Assembly: GCA_036245805.1 (NCBI GenBank) | Contig: BTRK01000005.1 | Span: forward strand, 10,850,001 to 10,914,000 | Reading direction: 5' to 3' | DNA length: 64,000 nucleotides | DNA from: Pristionchus mayeri | Taxonomy: Eukaryota > Nematoda > Chromadorea > Rhabditida > Neodiplogasteridae | Shown: positions 1-12,524 of the stretch, piece after piece | Position numbering within the stretch: position 1 is the stretch's first letter | How the letters are laid out: each line of letters begins with the position of its first letter | Made by a program: the position numbers and the translations under genes | Notes under the pieces: generated by a model | The model's database searches: none | The model's input: the letters and a program-made list of their open reading frames with translations, nothing else | What the model was told of the DNA's origin: nothing

Positions 1-138
1 AATCCCTGTGAATTTCCGTTCTGTGCCATTTCATCTTGTTTTTTAGTTGTCATTCTGCATTCTGATGTAGCATAAAATGCATTCGACTTGATCGAAAGCT
101 CGGATGATGTTTGTTACAACACGTTGCCAAAGCCGTGG
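1..138. repeat. Dispersed repeat, copy 1 (cut by window edge)
   Basis: The first ~138 bases recur almost unchanged at 33863-34003, upstream of mek-2, with a few substitutions and a 3-base indel. The similarity stops at the same point in both copies, just after GCCAAAGCCGT. No open frame or RNA gene is evident. It could be the end of an interspersed element or a shared upstream sequence; this copy is truncated by the window start. Confidence 0.75.
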
Positions 139-639
139 AAAGATCTCTCGAGTCGTGAAAATCCTCCGTCCGCCTCAAGCCCCATCGGGGTTACGGACGT
201 CCCCATAGAGCACAGGCAATACTGCACAGCATCAGCGATGAGACAATGAAGAGGTCACGGATGGTAAAAAAATATAATATACTCTTTTTTTCTGAAGTGA
301 GGGTCCAGCGTGAGGAACAGGCACCAATAGCTAATGTTCTAGGTCGGATTTGTAAAAGTTACCGTAACCCACTACTTTTGGAGTCGAAATTTTGAAATAT
401 CTGAACTTCACGAGTAAAATATTTTTTGGTTTACAAGGGAACCGCAAAAGTATAACTCGTTCCCGGTGAAATCCGATTTCAACGTTGTCGATGGCACCTC
501 ATGATGATAAAAGAACACTTTTCGAAAGTTGCCATAATTGTTTCCTATGACCCTAAATTGGCCTTAGTGTTCACCATGTAAAATCCGCTCACACGACTCC
601 CAAAATAGTCAACGATACCGAGCGGAAATCAAGAATGTG

Positions 640-700
640 TCTCGTAGCGCAGTAGGTTGCGCGCTAGCTTTGCATTTTGCAAGTCGCCAGTTCGAACTCT
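640..700 (+). repeat. tRNA-like module in left arm
   Basis: TAGCGCAGTAGG (645-656) fits the pol III A box and GTTCGAACTC (690-699) fits the B box at tRNA-like spacing. The flanks do not form an acceptor stem and the anticodon stem is poor, so this is not a functional tRNA but a tRNA-derived (SINE-like) sequence. Confidence 0.5.
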
Positions 701-948
701 GAACGTTACAAGAGCTTTTTGCTGAGTTTTTAAAGTTCGTTGTAAAGTGTGTTTATCCAATGATTATATCTTGGGGCAGAAGTCCTTAATTGCAAATGCA
801 TCATAATTGGAACAAATCATGTTGCCTACACGTGATAAATCTCCGAAAATGAATGATTGATACTTCGGTCATTGAACAAACACGCAAAAAGCACAACGAA
901 TTTGTCAGCAAAAAATCTAAAATGAGCAAAAAGCTCTTGTAACATACA

Positions 949-1008
949 GAGTTCGAACCCACGACTTGCAAAATGAAAAGCTAGCGCGCAACCTACTGCG
1001 TTACGAGA
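949..1008 (-). repeat. tRNA-like module in right arm
   Basis: Mirror copy of the module at 640-700, on the opposite strand. Its B box (GGGTTCGAACTC) is closer to consensus than that of the left copy, while its A box has one change (TAACGCAGTAGG). Confidence 0.5.
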
Positions 1009-1217
1009 CACATTCTTAGGCTCCGCTCAAAATCGTTGACTATTCTGGGACTCGCGTGAGCGGATTTTACGTGGTGAACAATAAGGACAATTGAGGGTCT
1101 TAGGAAGCAATTATGGCAACTTTTTAAGAGTGTTCTGGTATCATCATAGGGAGCAAGTGAAAACGTTGAAAGCAGATTTCACCGGGAACGAGTTATACTT
1201 TTGCGGTTCCCTTGTTA

Positions 1218-2180
1218 TTTTTACCGCTCAGAAAATGGATTTCCCCATTAGAGCTCACAAGATATTGATCTAAAAAGGTTAGGCCCAAAAAATTTTTTTC
1301 GGTCGAAATCGGCAGAAATTTGATCATAACAAATTTGGATGCCCCTGAGGGGCATTTTTGCGTTACATATTGTGAATGAAAGGGCAAAAATTGATATTCT
1401 AATATTTTGGTTCAGATTTTTAAAAAATGGCATTTTTTCACGTTCAACTCTTTCTGATCTACATTTCTAGCCACGAGTCACCACTACGACCATTGTGATC
1501 TGAACTACAGGTTTTTGTACGCATATCACTATCGTTGATGTGAATTCCCGAAAACGGCATATATTTTTCAAATCTTGGAATATCTATTCTTGCCCGTAGA
1601 TTCCGAAAATGCACTTCAAGCATGCCCCTAGGAAGCATCCAAATTTGTTATGATTAAATGTGTGCCTATTTCGACCGAGAAGATCTGGTTTTTGGGCTTA
1701 ACTTTTTTTGATCGATACCTCGTGAGTTCTATTGTGGTAATTCGTTTTCTACCAGTGAAAATACCCAGAGAAATATATTACTCGTGAAATTCTGAGATAT
1801 ATGTCGACCTCAAAAATGGTGGTGGGTTACAACTTTTTCAAAACCGATTGGGGCCTGTGTTCTTAACTATCTTCGGACCGTCACTTCAAAACATTCCCGG
1901 AATATTCTGTTTTTTTACCATCCGAGGACCCCTCTCAGTTGTTACGTTTTCTCATGGACGGTCTGTTAAATATCAGAGCAACACACGATGCATCCACTCT
2001 CATCAATAATTAATGATGCTTCCTCGGCACGATCAACACAAGCAAGCAAAGGCCAATCAAAATTTTAATAATTTTTTTCTGCTGATTCATCTTGTTATGA
2101 AAAACAAAAAAAATTGATGTTGAAGACATCCTCAAATTTTCGCTATAAAGGAGATTGTGGTAGTGTTTGTATGCTTTCAG
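1218..2180. other. Non-coding stretch before the first visible ncbp-1 exon
   Basis: AT-rich sequence with no coding exon that I can recognise. It is probably intron: the first visible ncbp-1 exon (2181) starts inside a codon after a normal acceptor (ATGCTTTCAG), so the initiating exon must lie further left, possibly outside the window. Confidence 0.5.
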
Positions 2181-5100
2181 AATGAGCCGCAGACCGAACT
2201 GGAACACCGAATAGTCGACTCGATCATGGACATCGGAGAGAAGGTACGCTTTGCTTTTCTAATTCCTTCCCTTTATTAGCCTCGTATTTTTAATATAATA
2301 TAGTGTATTTTTTCTCTGTATAAGCTATGAACAAGAGATGGTACGTGCATCACCTTCTTTCTCTTTTATTCCTTCGATTAAAAAATAAATAAAAATATTA
2401 TAACTGTAAGCCGCTTAGTAAGCGATTTACAATGGATGTTACCACTCTGGAAGCGCTGTGCAATTAATTTTAAAAATGTTTTCAGCCCGGCCAGACTTCG
2501 CTCGAGTCGAACCTTGAGAAGCTTGTTACGCTCCTCGAAGGAGAACTGGACAAGATCGGACGGAGAATCATCGAGGTATTTCTTATATTGCTCTGAAAGT
2601 CAAAAGAATGTTCATATTTGTCCAAATTAACTACTGTGTTTGTACACCTCCGGCGCAACATTAGAACTCCTGAAGTTGATTTTGTTCTCTGTGAACACAT
2701 TTTGCTGAGTTAGGCGTGATGAATTAATAGGATATTCTATGAAAAATATTACTTTAGTATGTGAACTTGCGTAATATTAAAGTTTCCCAACACTCATGTA
2801 AATAATTTGAACTGGCGGGAGTACCCTGATCACGACAAAACGAGCGAGAGAGTGTGTAAAAGAGAGAGAGCGGGCGTGATCAGGCAACTCCGACTGAAAC
2901 TTTACGGCTCCACGTTGTTGCAAATATTGATTTTCTATTATTTTCATTATTCCAGTTTAACTGATTAGAACCCGTTGTACTACATTGTTAAATAATATAG
3001 AAAAGCATTTTCAAGGGTGTTGGGTAACTTTAATTTACCTGAGAGAATACTCGGCGAGTACAGCTCAGGGTGATAATACATTTCGTAAAAAAAAAGCCGA
3101 ATAATGCCTGTTCGAGCTAGGACGTTTCGAACAATTCGTTCGGAATAATTAACTTGGAACAATTCACTTCGAACTAGGACGCACAATTTTCGAGAGCGCG
3201 CACACAATTTTTGAGGTGTTTTTCGCATGATTAAAGTTACCGGACGAGGACGAAACCCCGATCTGACCCTGATCTCGCCGCGTGTACGAGAGAGTATGAA
3301 AAAATGAGAGAGCGCTGGATTACTGTGATCATTTCCGGCTTTCCCTTGAGGCTATTATTGATTTTTAGCATTTTTGTATATTCATTCAAAACAAATTCAG
3401 CCATCGGCTATTCGATGGAGGACAAGAAAATAGGGGGTCAATATTGTCCTCGTCCGGTAACTTTAAAATTAATTTTTCTGTAATATATTTATCAATTATG
3501 TAATAAACAAAGAAGAATAATAAAATAATGTTAAAAGCAATCGCAATAAATTAAATTTCAATGGAAATTCTGCGAAACGTCCTTGTTCGAAATGTACTTG
3601 TTCGAGCTGGAGTTATTCGAAACGAATTGTGCGATGCGTCCTAGTTCGAAAAATTTTGTTCGAAGCGTCGTTATCCGACTTCTTTTGTTCGAAATGTCTT
3701 ATCACCCAGCTCAGCTGTGGCATATTTAGTGGCATACTTATTTTTAATTTCACCAGACATGTATATTTCCGTTCAAAATTTTATAGTAAACAGTAATCAA
3801 CGAGAGCTACAAATCAATCAAATAAAAAGTGTCAATACCACTACATCTGAAAATGCTAAAATTAATAATAATCGAAAATTGATGTGTTTTCATCCGATTC
3901 AGATGAAACTTGGTAGGTGCACTCACGTGAATATTATGAATTTTTAGAGATATCATTCGATCAGAATCATCGCGAAATGACAAAATTCGAAAATTGAAAT
4001 TTTTGTACGAAGTACATCTCATTCCCGAACCCTTGATCTAGAACACTAAATATGCCACGCCTGAGCAGTACTCCGAGTACTACATGTATGCACATATAGA
4101 AGAAATTAGATTTTTTTGCTAATGCCAAGTGTCTTCACATACATGTTCGCGGAGTCAAAAAGTCATCTAGTTTCTCATCTAGTTGTGGATGCCTGAAAGC
4201 ATAACAATGAAACCGGTGAGCACCAAGAAACCTGGATTCCACTTTGTACATTTTGCGCATGTTTCAGTTAATCTGTAACTTAAGTTTGATTTTCGTAAGA
4301 AAATTCTGGGCATATTGGACACATCTTTGATAGTCTCTGAATATCTTAACTTTGCAACCCGTGTACTCCTTGCAACATGCTTCTACTTTGAAGAGCTTTG
4401 GAGAACATCCGTTAGCCTGGTTGACATATCTAAAATCTATGATTTTTCAGACTAAGGTGTGCCAAGAATCTGCCCGACAAACTTACCATCTACTGCACTC
4501 TCGTCGGATTACTGAATGCGAAGCACTACAACTTCGGAGGAGAGGTACATTCTTTAGACATAACTTGGTAAATGATTTCTAACAATAAATATAAATTAAG
4601 GAATATTGTTCTGAAGCCCAGATAGTACTGGAAAGTGGGAAGCTGATTACAGTGTACATGAATCGCTTATAGTTGCATTTTAAAGGGCATTCTTAGGCTC
4701 CACAATCCAAACGAGCAAGTCAGAGCGAAAGTTACCAAGCAAAAATGAGGGAAGAAGTAACACCGATCCGGGCTTCATCGCAAGCGCCACATTAACATTC
4801 AGCGAATTAATTAAATAAACATATTTTTAGGTCGTGGAGAGCATTGTCTACGAGCTGTACTTCGCTCTCAAGGAGGAGAGGCACAGCCTCGCCGTTAATC
4901 TGGTTGTTATTTGATCCTTCGCGCTTTTCTGACTCGTATTACTATGCCAAATCTAGGACCGAGTTTGTTGTGCTCGTGAAGCACAAAAAAAGTCATGAAT
5001 TGCTTTGGTACACTTTGTTTTGTCCTGGGACTAATTACCATACTGGAGACTAAAATGTAAACTCAGGTTACGTTCATCTGCGACCTCGCCAATTGCCGTG

Positions 5101-8100
5101 TCCTCTCACTTACTTCAGTCGTCGAGTTCCTAGAGGGACTTCTGGAAGCCGCGGGAGAGGATGGAGTACCTCAGGAATACGGTAGTCATACTATACTGTA
5201 CCAGAACCTGTAGAAAGTGGGATACGGTAGCGATGCGGAAAAAAACAGGAGCGTTTGAGTTTCACCGTTGCCTTACATTTTGCAGTGAAGTTTCGCTACT
5301 GATGGATATCAAGTGTTTAGTAACAATAAAAATATCAATAATCGTTGCTCATTCCAGGTGCGCTCCGATTGGTTCGTCTACGCGGTGCTTCGCTCTCTGC
5401 CCTGGATCGGCGTCGAGCTGAAGGAGAAGAAGGTACAATTGTGACTTTCGCGCCAGTATAGTTATTCAAAAAGAGCTTTTACGCTCTCGAGCCAACCCCT
5501 TCCTCTTGCAAAGAACTTGAAAAGCGTCAGCATCTCTTTTATGTTTAATAGCGTTGTCTTTCTAGTAAGAAGAAGACAAATTTTGTGAAGTTAAGAGAAT
5601 GACCCTCTTGAACTCGCCAACCTACAGTATTCCAGACGGAAGAACTGGAGAACCTGCTGGGTGGCGTGGACGCCTACATGCAGCAGCGCAGCAGGACCCA
5701 CGTCAGGGTAAGTACCAGGATCTCACCCAGCGAACCACGGTAACCGTCGGGAATGAAATATTGACTTAACGGACTACCGTATCCCCAGATTCTGCAAGTG
5801 TGGACGGGATCGACTCACGAGCAGGAGGAGTACCTCGACTGCCTCCACGAGCAGATCAAGCTGCTCAGCGGAGCAAACTGGTAGGTCAGAAAATATAATT
5901 TGAATTTCGCGCCGATAAATTCACAAAAGTAGCTCTCCTGTCGAAATTTTAACAGGAGTGATAATTAAGTAAAATTGAAGGCGGGAATTTAAAATTCAAA
6001 TATTCCTTGCAGGAGAAACACATTGCGAGGATGTACATCGCCTTTGACGCCGTGCTGGGCGACGCCTTGCAGCACAATCTGCCGACGTGAGTGTGGTCTA
6101 TTGATTACTGAGCTTGATTTATTCACAGTACAATGTTGTAATTAGGAATTGATAAAAGAAAAGCATCGTATTTGGTTATTTGGCCAGTTTCGCGGATATA
6201 GGTAGCAATGTCTTCCAGGTGTCTTGGGGTTTCAGTCCGTCCTTGATAGCGAAAAAATCGCTATTCACTGATTTAATCTCGTTGTGACTGGCAACGAATA
6301 AAAATTATTTAAGCAGCATAGTGAAGGGCGCTGCCACTTTCTGTAGATTTACTTAATTGATTAATCAATATTATTTTCTAGATTGGCTAGATTGGCTCTC
6401 CCTCACTCTCCTTCCTCCAACTACCCTCTGCCCCACGTCGTCTTCCGTTTCTTCGACGACGCTGACTGCCCCTATGACGTGAGTTGGTAGAGACATACCA
6501 TTTAATACAAGAGCTTTTGTCCAATGCTGCCTTCTGAGGGCCTATCTTTTACAGTGATGCAATTATTCAAGTACTTGTTTGAGGAGGATTTCTCGTGTAA
6601 ACTGATTTTTTATAATTTATAACCATTCTCATAGCACTTTTGTAATCTATAAGCACGGAGGTGCTTGTGGTAATGACTATTCGTTGTAGAGTCCAGTTCT
6701 GCCTGGTGCTCATTCCATCGAGAGACATCTGATAGACGAAGAATTGGGATGGATTATCGATCGGAATTAGATGGACCGCATTGCTTGGTGAGTAGGCGAG
6801 ACTTAATATTTAGCAACCCATAGTGCGAACACAGTGCAATTAGCAAAACGGCTCGCATTGTCTACCTTTTGCTGTTTTCAGTTTCAGACAATTATCCTTT
6901 GATCATCCTTTGACGCCAAAAAGTTTAAATACGATTTGTAAATTTTCTGGAACTTGTGTTACCGAAAGATCTGATGAGGAGAAGTTACACATATGATTAT
7001 TGACAAAGACGAAATCAGTGACTTTCATAACAAGGTTGAAACACGATAGAGGAGGCGATTTCGTGAAAATAACTAATTTGTAATTTCAGTACTTGGGCGT
7101 TGCTCAACTACACTCACAAGGCCGCAGTCCCGCTGCCATACGTCGTAGTGGAAACCATTTTCAGTACGTTTTATTTTATTTCTAACGTCGAAGAATGGTA
7201 CGATGTGCCTGATTCATGTCGGTGAGCGATTTGAATATTAGATACTTTTTGAGTCTTTTTGAGTTGAACATACGCTTGACAAAAATGCGAAAAATCTAAA
7301 TCATTCGAGCTAGAATGATCAGTAATAGTTGATATTTAATGGTATTTTTTGGAGGCGCCACCTAAAAGCAAGTTCACAAACCGGATATAATGTGAAACAC
7401 CGTATTCATTTGTAAAGAACGACTATTTTTCTTATGATCCCTTTTCTAGTAAATTCCTACAATTCAAGCTCCAGTGACCAAAAATTGAAAGAACCAAATA
7501 ATTCAGATGTTGCAATATCAGTCGCGAAATATATGAAAGACTTTTTGAGTTACTGAACATATTTGTGAAGATGGTTGGCAGAGAGCAAAAAATCGAAAAC
7601 TCCCTAAATATGCCCTCATGTATTACCCAACGAACATAGCTTGGGCGCCACATCCGGAGTCTTCTGGAGCACTCTCTGTGAAATGGGACACACTTATGCC
7701 TGAAAATTTAAATTTCTATTTTTTTTCCATTTCGTATCCGATTTGAATGACTGATGTCTCAAAAAATCACAAACTCTGGTAAAAGTTTCCCAGTGGGATC
7801 CCAGTGAATTCTCAGTGCGGAGCCCGCATGTATCTCACTGGGAAATCCGCTGGGATCCCACTGGGAAACTCGCTCCCACTGGGATCCCACTGAGATACCA
7901 TTGTGACCCCACTGAGAAAATCCACTGCGATCCCACTGGGAAATTCCACTGTCATCCCACTGTGATAGCGACTTGAACAGACTTTCCCAGTGGGATCCCA
8001 GTGGGATCCCATCGGATTTCCCAGTGAGATACATGCGGGCTCCGCACTGAGAATTCACTGGTATCCCACTAGGAACCAGAGAACCAGAGAATATTGCATG

Positions 8101-11100
8101 ATGTATATGTGACAAATATTAGAATGATTGGACATGAACTGGTGAAGAAACAACTAAAATAAATTGTTAACATTATGTTATTTAAATTTTGTCAAATTCT
8201 GACATTTTTTGCCATTTTCTTTGACATTTTTGACATTTTTATCATTTTTCTTGCATTTATTTTTTTATATTTTTTTATAATTTTTATTAGATAGGCATCA
8301 GCCGGCACTACAAACCAATTGAATAAAAAACGTATATACTCACTAATCAATTAATATTTATCACATCAAGAGGTTATCGTTTGATGAGGAGGGGTCGGTA
8401 TTCTTCGCTAATTGCATTCCATCTTAATTTCACCATCTTAATTTTAAAAAAAATTAAAAAATATTTTCGTTGTTTCTTCACCAGTTTCTACCCAATCATT
8501 CTAGAATTTGTCGCATATAATTTGAGACATCAGTCATTCAAATCGGATACGAAATGGAAAAAAATCGAAATTTAAATTTTCAGACATAAGTGTGTCCCAC
8601 TTCACAGAGAGTGTTCCAGAACACACCGGATGTGGAGCCCAAGCTATGTTCGTTGTGTACTACATGTGGGCACATTTAGGACGATTTAGATTTTTCGAAC
8701 TCTTCACAAATATGTTCAGTAACTCAAATAGTCGTTCATATATTTCGCGACTGATATTGCAACATCTGAATTATTTGGTTCTTTCAATTTTTGGTCAATG
8801 GAGCTTGAATTGTAGGAATTTACTAGAAAAGGAATCATAAGAAAAATAGTCGTTATTTACAAATGAATACGGTTTTTCATATCATATCCGGTTTGTGAAC
8901 TTGCTTTTAGGTGGCGCCTCCAAAAATACCATTAAATATCAACTATTACTGATCATTGTAACTCGATAATATTCATTTCACCCAGCTGTCGTGTTCCTCT
9001 TGTACCCTAATCTCTCAGGCCGTCTGTTCTCCCTCCCCGACAGTCCTCAGCCTCGTCTCTTCTACGGCGATCTTCTGATCGATTTATGCACATTCCAACC
9101 CAACACTTTCCCCCAGGTGAGCAGCGGTTGCAGCTTGAGATGCCTCTAGGTCGGATGACCTCCGTCGGATGATAACCAAAAACAGTATTCTTCGTCAGTG
9201 TTTCTACAGTAGATTCCCCCCACTAATCGAACTCCAACATCGAAAATGCTGTGGAATGGTACTATTTTTGGTTAACATACGACCTATTGTCATTGAATTA
9301 CGCATGTGTTCATAATCAATAATTGAGGCATTTATCATCGAATTCACACACCCCCAGAGATGTTCATTGCTCATAACATCATAGCATCCTTTCAGGTGCT
9401 TGCTCAATCAGTCAAGTTCATGTATGATCGGGCGCGCGAGATGCAGCCGGCCTGCCTCGATCGGTACGGTACCAGCACAAATTTTTTATTTTACAGATTA
9501 CGGTATTCATGCGGAAAAAATCAATAATTTCACCTTCATTTGCATGTTTGTCGACTGGTTCTCCTACCATCTCTCCCAAGACCTGCGTCGATGGTCAGAA
9601 GAGCTGCCATGGAGGGATTGGTCTGACTGCCTTCAGGTACGGTAAAGTGCTCAGATTATTTATTGACTATGTGAGCTGGGGGCACTAATTCTAAGGCGAA
9701 TCTGTTAGTGTACGGTAGCTTATACATGTCGAACATGTATCTGCAGGCGGACGCCCTCGACAACAAGTTCATCCTGTCAAAGGAAGTACTGGAGAAGTGC
9801 ATGGAGTGAGTGAAGAATGGAGTGGTGATGACGTAACTGGGAATGAACTATTTTTCTTTGGAATAATTCATTTCAATTCAAATATTTATTCCGTTAAAGG
9901 AAAGCGCACGGAATGTTATTAAGGTCGTGTTGGTCGTAATAGATGAACATTTTTCTTTTTTTTTCGTCCATTTGGTGTTGCGCTAAAATCCGAAGAAGCG
10001 ATGCGACTTTCACTTATATGTTCAAAATATGTTCACTCACTGGGTCAATAAGTGAGTAAGAAATTCGTTGAAATTTATTTGTTTTTTTACTCGTTGTTGG
10101 ATAAAATTGGTCTTCAGCTATAGAATCTGCTGCTACGAGCGAATCCTCGTGATTCTTCCCGAGAGTCACAAGAGACTCCAACCTGCCAAGCCTGATGTGA
10201 TCTACCCCATGGAGGATGGTGAGTGCGGGAGAGGGATTATCGATTGATTATTTGATTTATCTACAATGGCAAGATCGAATCAATTTCTAGAACTCCTAAT
10301 TTTTTCATATCACGAACGTATCATAATCAATCATTTTACGTTTTTTTTCCCTAATTAGGCGTTCGTGATTATGCAAACTGTGCTAGTGATGATTTTGCAA
10401 TGAATTTATGAATTGAGAATTCACGTTGATTGAAAGAAAATTTAGCTAGTCAGAGATCAAAGAACGTTTCTTGCAGAGACTCATCCTGATTTCGAGCGTG
10501 CCCGTCACTTCCAGGCTCTCGTCGAGAAGAGGAGAACTGCCGAGGATATGATCGAGGAATTGAGAGTCGTGGGTTACTGTATTTATATACTAATGCAGGC
10601 GTTTTTTCTTCGCACCCGGTATATCGAATATTATTTTGCAGCCACCTCCTCACTTGACATAGTGTATACGTACAACATGAACTCACCCTGAAAAGAAAAA
10701 CACATGCTGTTTTTTTCATTTTGATAGAAAAGAATCTTGAAAATGCAGTCCTACCTCGCAGCCTTCCTCACCGGACTGCACCACCTAGCGTTGTCGTCTC
10801 TAGAGGACTGCAAACTCGCTTGACGTGGAACCAACCCTTTCCTTTATAGGAGGGCGATAAGGGGGAGGGCCCTGAGTTCGACTCCCACTCATTCGCTGTT
10901 TTCTTCGCTGTTCTCCTCAAACTCGCCAGCGAGGCATTCTCTCGCGCCTTCGCAGCGATTCGCATGTGAGAAAGATTGTAAAAGTCACCGCACTTTCGAG
11001 TTACACGATGATGTCTCCACTATGTACCGATTTGGCATTTCCTTGTACTCATTTGTTTCACACATCAATCGAAGATAGTTAAATTGCTAACTAAAGATTT

Positions 11101-12524
11101 ACTAATTTTTTGCAACATTTTCCAGCTCATTTCTTCTTCGACTAGGGGTGTTACTGTCATGATTTGCGGGCGTCTCAGTATTCCTGATTCATGTCACGCC
11201 TAATAACATCCTATCCAGATACCTCAAGACGCTGAAGCAAGTGGCGGCGACTTCTCCTGAGATGCAGCAGACACTAATAAGTACACTGTACGGATGCTGG
11301 AGGAACAACAGCCCGGTGAGGAGGAAGTGATACTTGATCTTTGATCAATGATCTCCCTTTGTCTTTTAAAAACTTGCCAGCTTTGTGTGCTAGGGATCGT
11401 TTTTGAATGATAGTAAACTACTAGATAGACATGTAAGCGCACGCAATGGTACACTAGAACACGATAGGTGGAGGGATCCCAGAAACTTGGACGAGATTGA
11501 AAGTGTCTACATTAAGCGACCAACTTTTCGAATATCAGGAGACGCTCAAAGAGGAGAAGCAGATGATGAAGAAGGAGGAGAATGATGATCAGGAGGTGAG
11601 GAGGATTACGGTAGTGGGAGTTGATCGGAAACTGACTGGATGGGTTACTGTAGACCGGATATCCAATCGAATCCGCTGCATTACAGTATTTAGTCGATCG
11701 ATAATCGGCTGATGGGCTTCGGTAGTTGGTTAATCGATAGATTCTACCGTAATCTCTCTCTTCCAGATGGATGAGGATGAGGCTGCGGCCGAGATGGACG
11801 GCGAGTTGCTCAGGAAGGAAGCAGAGGTCGAGGCACTGCTCGAGAGTCAGAAGCGAATCTTCCTTGACGTGCTCATGGTGGGTGGAAAAGGGGGTTTATT
11901 TAATTTGGGTGCCTGTGTGATTACATATACAAGTTTGCTAATAATGACATGATCTGGCCTATGCGGAGTATGAAGGCGTTACACAAGTTGAAGGGCAGTT
12001 GTTGGCCCGAAAAAAATATTTCGACGTTCTTGAGGTGTCATCGTGAACCTATTGCAGAAATTCGCTCGTGCCCTGACGACTCGTCTGCAGGAGCAGGGAG
12101 ATGCCGCCGAGAAGTCGCTGTGGTACACATTCGTGCAGGGGAGAATGAGACACGTCTTCCTGGCGGTGAGTTGACTGGCGCACTTGCGGTTATTCTGAGG
12201 GTGCTTTGATTCGTTGGGTGTAGATATGTGATCCAGACAAATTCAGTTAGAACTTGGTTAGAATACTGATGCAACTGCGATATTCCTCGCGATTACTTTG
12301 AGATGATGATTTAGTAAAATTTACCGTTTAGCACGAATCGGTCATTCACGAGTTCGCTAAGGAGCTGGAGGAGCAATTGGAAGCGAAGAGCGACCTGAAC
12401 AAGAGATCGATCAAGGTGAGGATTACGGTATCGATCTGGGATTATGGTGGCACGGGAGGGTACGGTAGTCTATCGATCCCTCTCTTCTCAGGTCTTCTCC
12501 GAATTCGCTGGGTTGCGCGCGTAA
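2181..12524 (+). CDS. ncbp-1: Nuclear cap-binding protein subunit 1 (CBP80), 5'-incomplete, carrying lesions
   Basis: CBP80 is the large subunit of the nuclear cap-binding complex; with CBP20 it binds the m7G cap of pol II transcripts and supports splicing, export and the pioneer round of translation. Exons: 2181-2243, 2486-2575, 4451-4544, 4831-4902, 5067-5165, 5358-5432, 5636-5707, 5789-5880, 6013-6086, ~6382-6480, 6690-6787, 7090-7163, 8986-9116, 9396-9463, ~9546-9636, 9747-9805, 10118-10218, 10477-10568, 10850-10965, 11219-11315, ~11466-11595, 11767-11877, 12058-12165, 12332-12415, 12492-12524 (TAA). Family-typical pieces are [86 protein letters not shown] and the C-terminal [10 protein letters not shown]. 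Oddities: in-frame TAG at 6768-6770 where a conserved Trp is expected; TAG or wrong phase at the 5880 donor; one-base phase break between exons 2575 and 4451; acceptor GCAT instead of GCAG near 9545; and ~30 expected residues missing between 11315 and 11466. Identity is secure, function is doubtful. Confidence 0.9.
3040..4170. mobile_element. Foldback element family A, copy 1 (left end lost)
   Basis: The segment around 3045-3067, continuing at 3714, matches the left arm of the element at 40773-41997 (ACTCGG, GAGT, then TGGCATATTTAGTG). The right part (about 4045-4170) matches its right arm: CTAAATATGCCAC, GAGTACTACATGT, ATGCCAAG, GAGTCAAAAAGTC. Copy 1 is split by the hairpin element at 3068-3707 and its outer left end is not recognisable. 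It lies in the second visible ncbp-1 intron. Confidence 0.6.
3068..3707. mobile_element. Hairpin MITE with GGGTGATAA ends, nested insertion
   Basis: Begins GGGTGATAA, ends TTATCACCC, with matching inner stretches rich in TTCGA/TTCGAA. The six bases AGCTCA flank it on both sides (3062-3067 and 3708-3713), a target duplication. Removing one copy rejoins sequence matching an intact family A element near 40865, so it inserted into an older transposon. A similar end (TGTCTTATCACCC) lies alone near 49160. Superfamily not clear. Confidence 0.7.
7305..8966. mobile_element. Foldback element, family A relative
   Basis: Arms 7305-~7765 and ~8510-8966 are mirror images (for example GGAGGCGCCACC at 7350 and GGTGGCGCCTCC at 8910). 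They share with family A the stretches TGTACTACATGTGGGCACAT and CTTCACAAATATGTTCA. A second inverted segment (about 8104-8160 and 8465-8515) and a palindromic minisatellite lie between the arms. It sits in the ncbp-1 intron 7164-8985. No coding capacity seen. Confidence 0.7.
7787..8070. repeat. Palindromic CCCAGTGGGATCCCA minisatellite
   Basis: About 284 bp of variants of CCCAGTGGGATCCCA and its complement. The two halves are mirror images: the segment holding CAGTGCGGAGCCCGCATG on the left is repeated inverted on the right. It forms the loop part of the 7305-8966 foldback element. Confidence 0.75.
10764..10801 (+). repeat. Short dispersed repeat, copy 1
   Basis: CTCACCGGACTGCACCACCT and the following AGCGTTGTCGTC recur with few changes at 17652-17690. 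The copy here lies in the ncbp-1 intron before exon 10850. Confidence 0.5.

Larger units (their letters stand above)
434..1214. mobile_element. Foldback element with Tc5-like ends
   Basis: Almost the whole 781 bp is an inverted repeat centred near 824. It starts CAAGGGAACC, ends GGTTCCCTTG, and is flanked by TTA at 431-433 and 1215-1217. Nematode Tc5 elements begin CAAGGGA and duplicate a TNA target, so this is probably a non-autonomous Tc5-like (pogo-related) hairpin element. Each arm carries a tRNA-like module. No transposase is encoded. Confidence 0.75.

Noticed and set aside
640..700. Functional tRNA gene
   Set aside because: A and B boxes fit, but the acceptor stem and anticodon stem do not pair.
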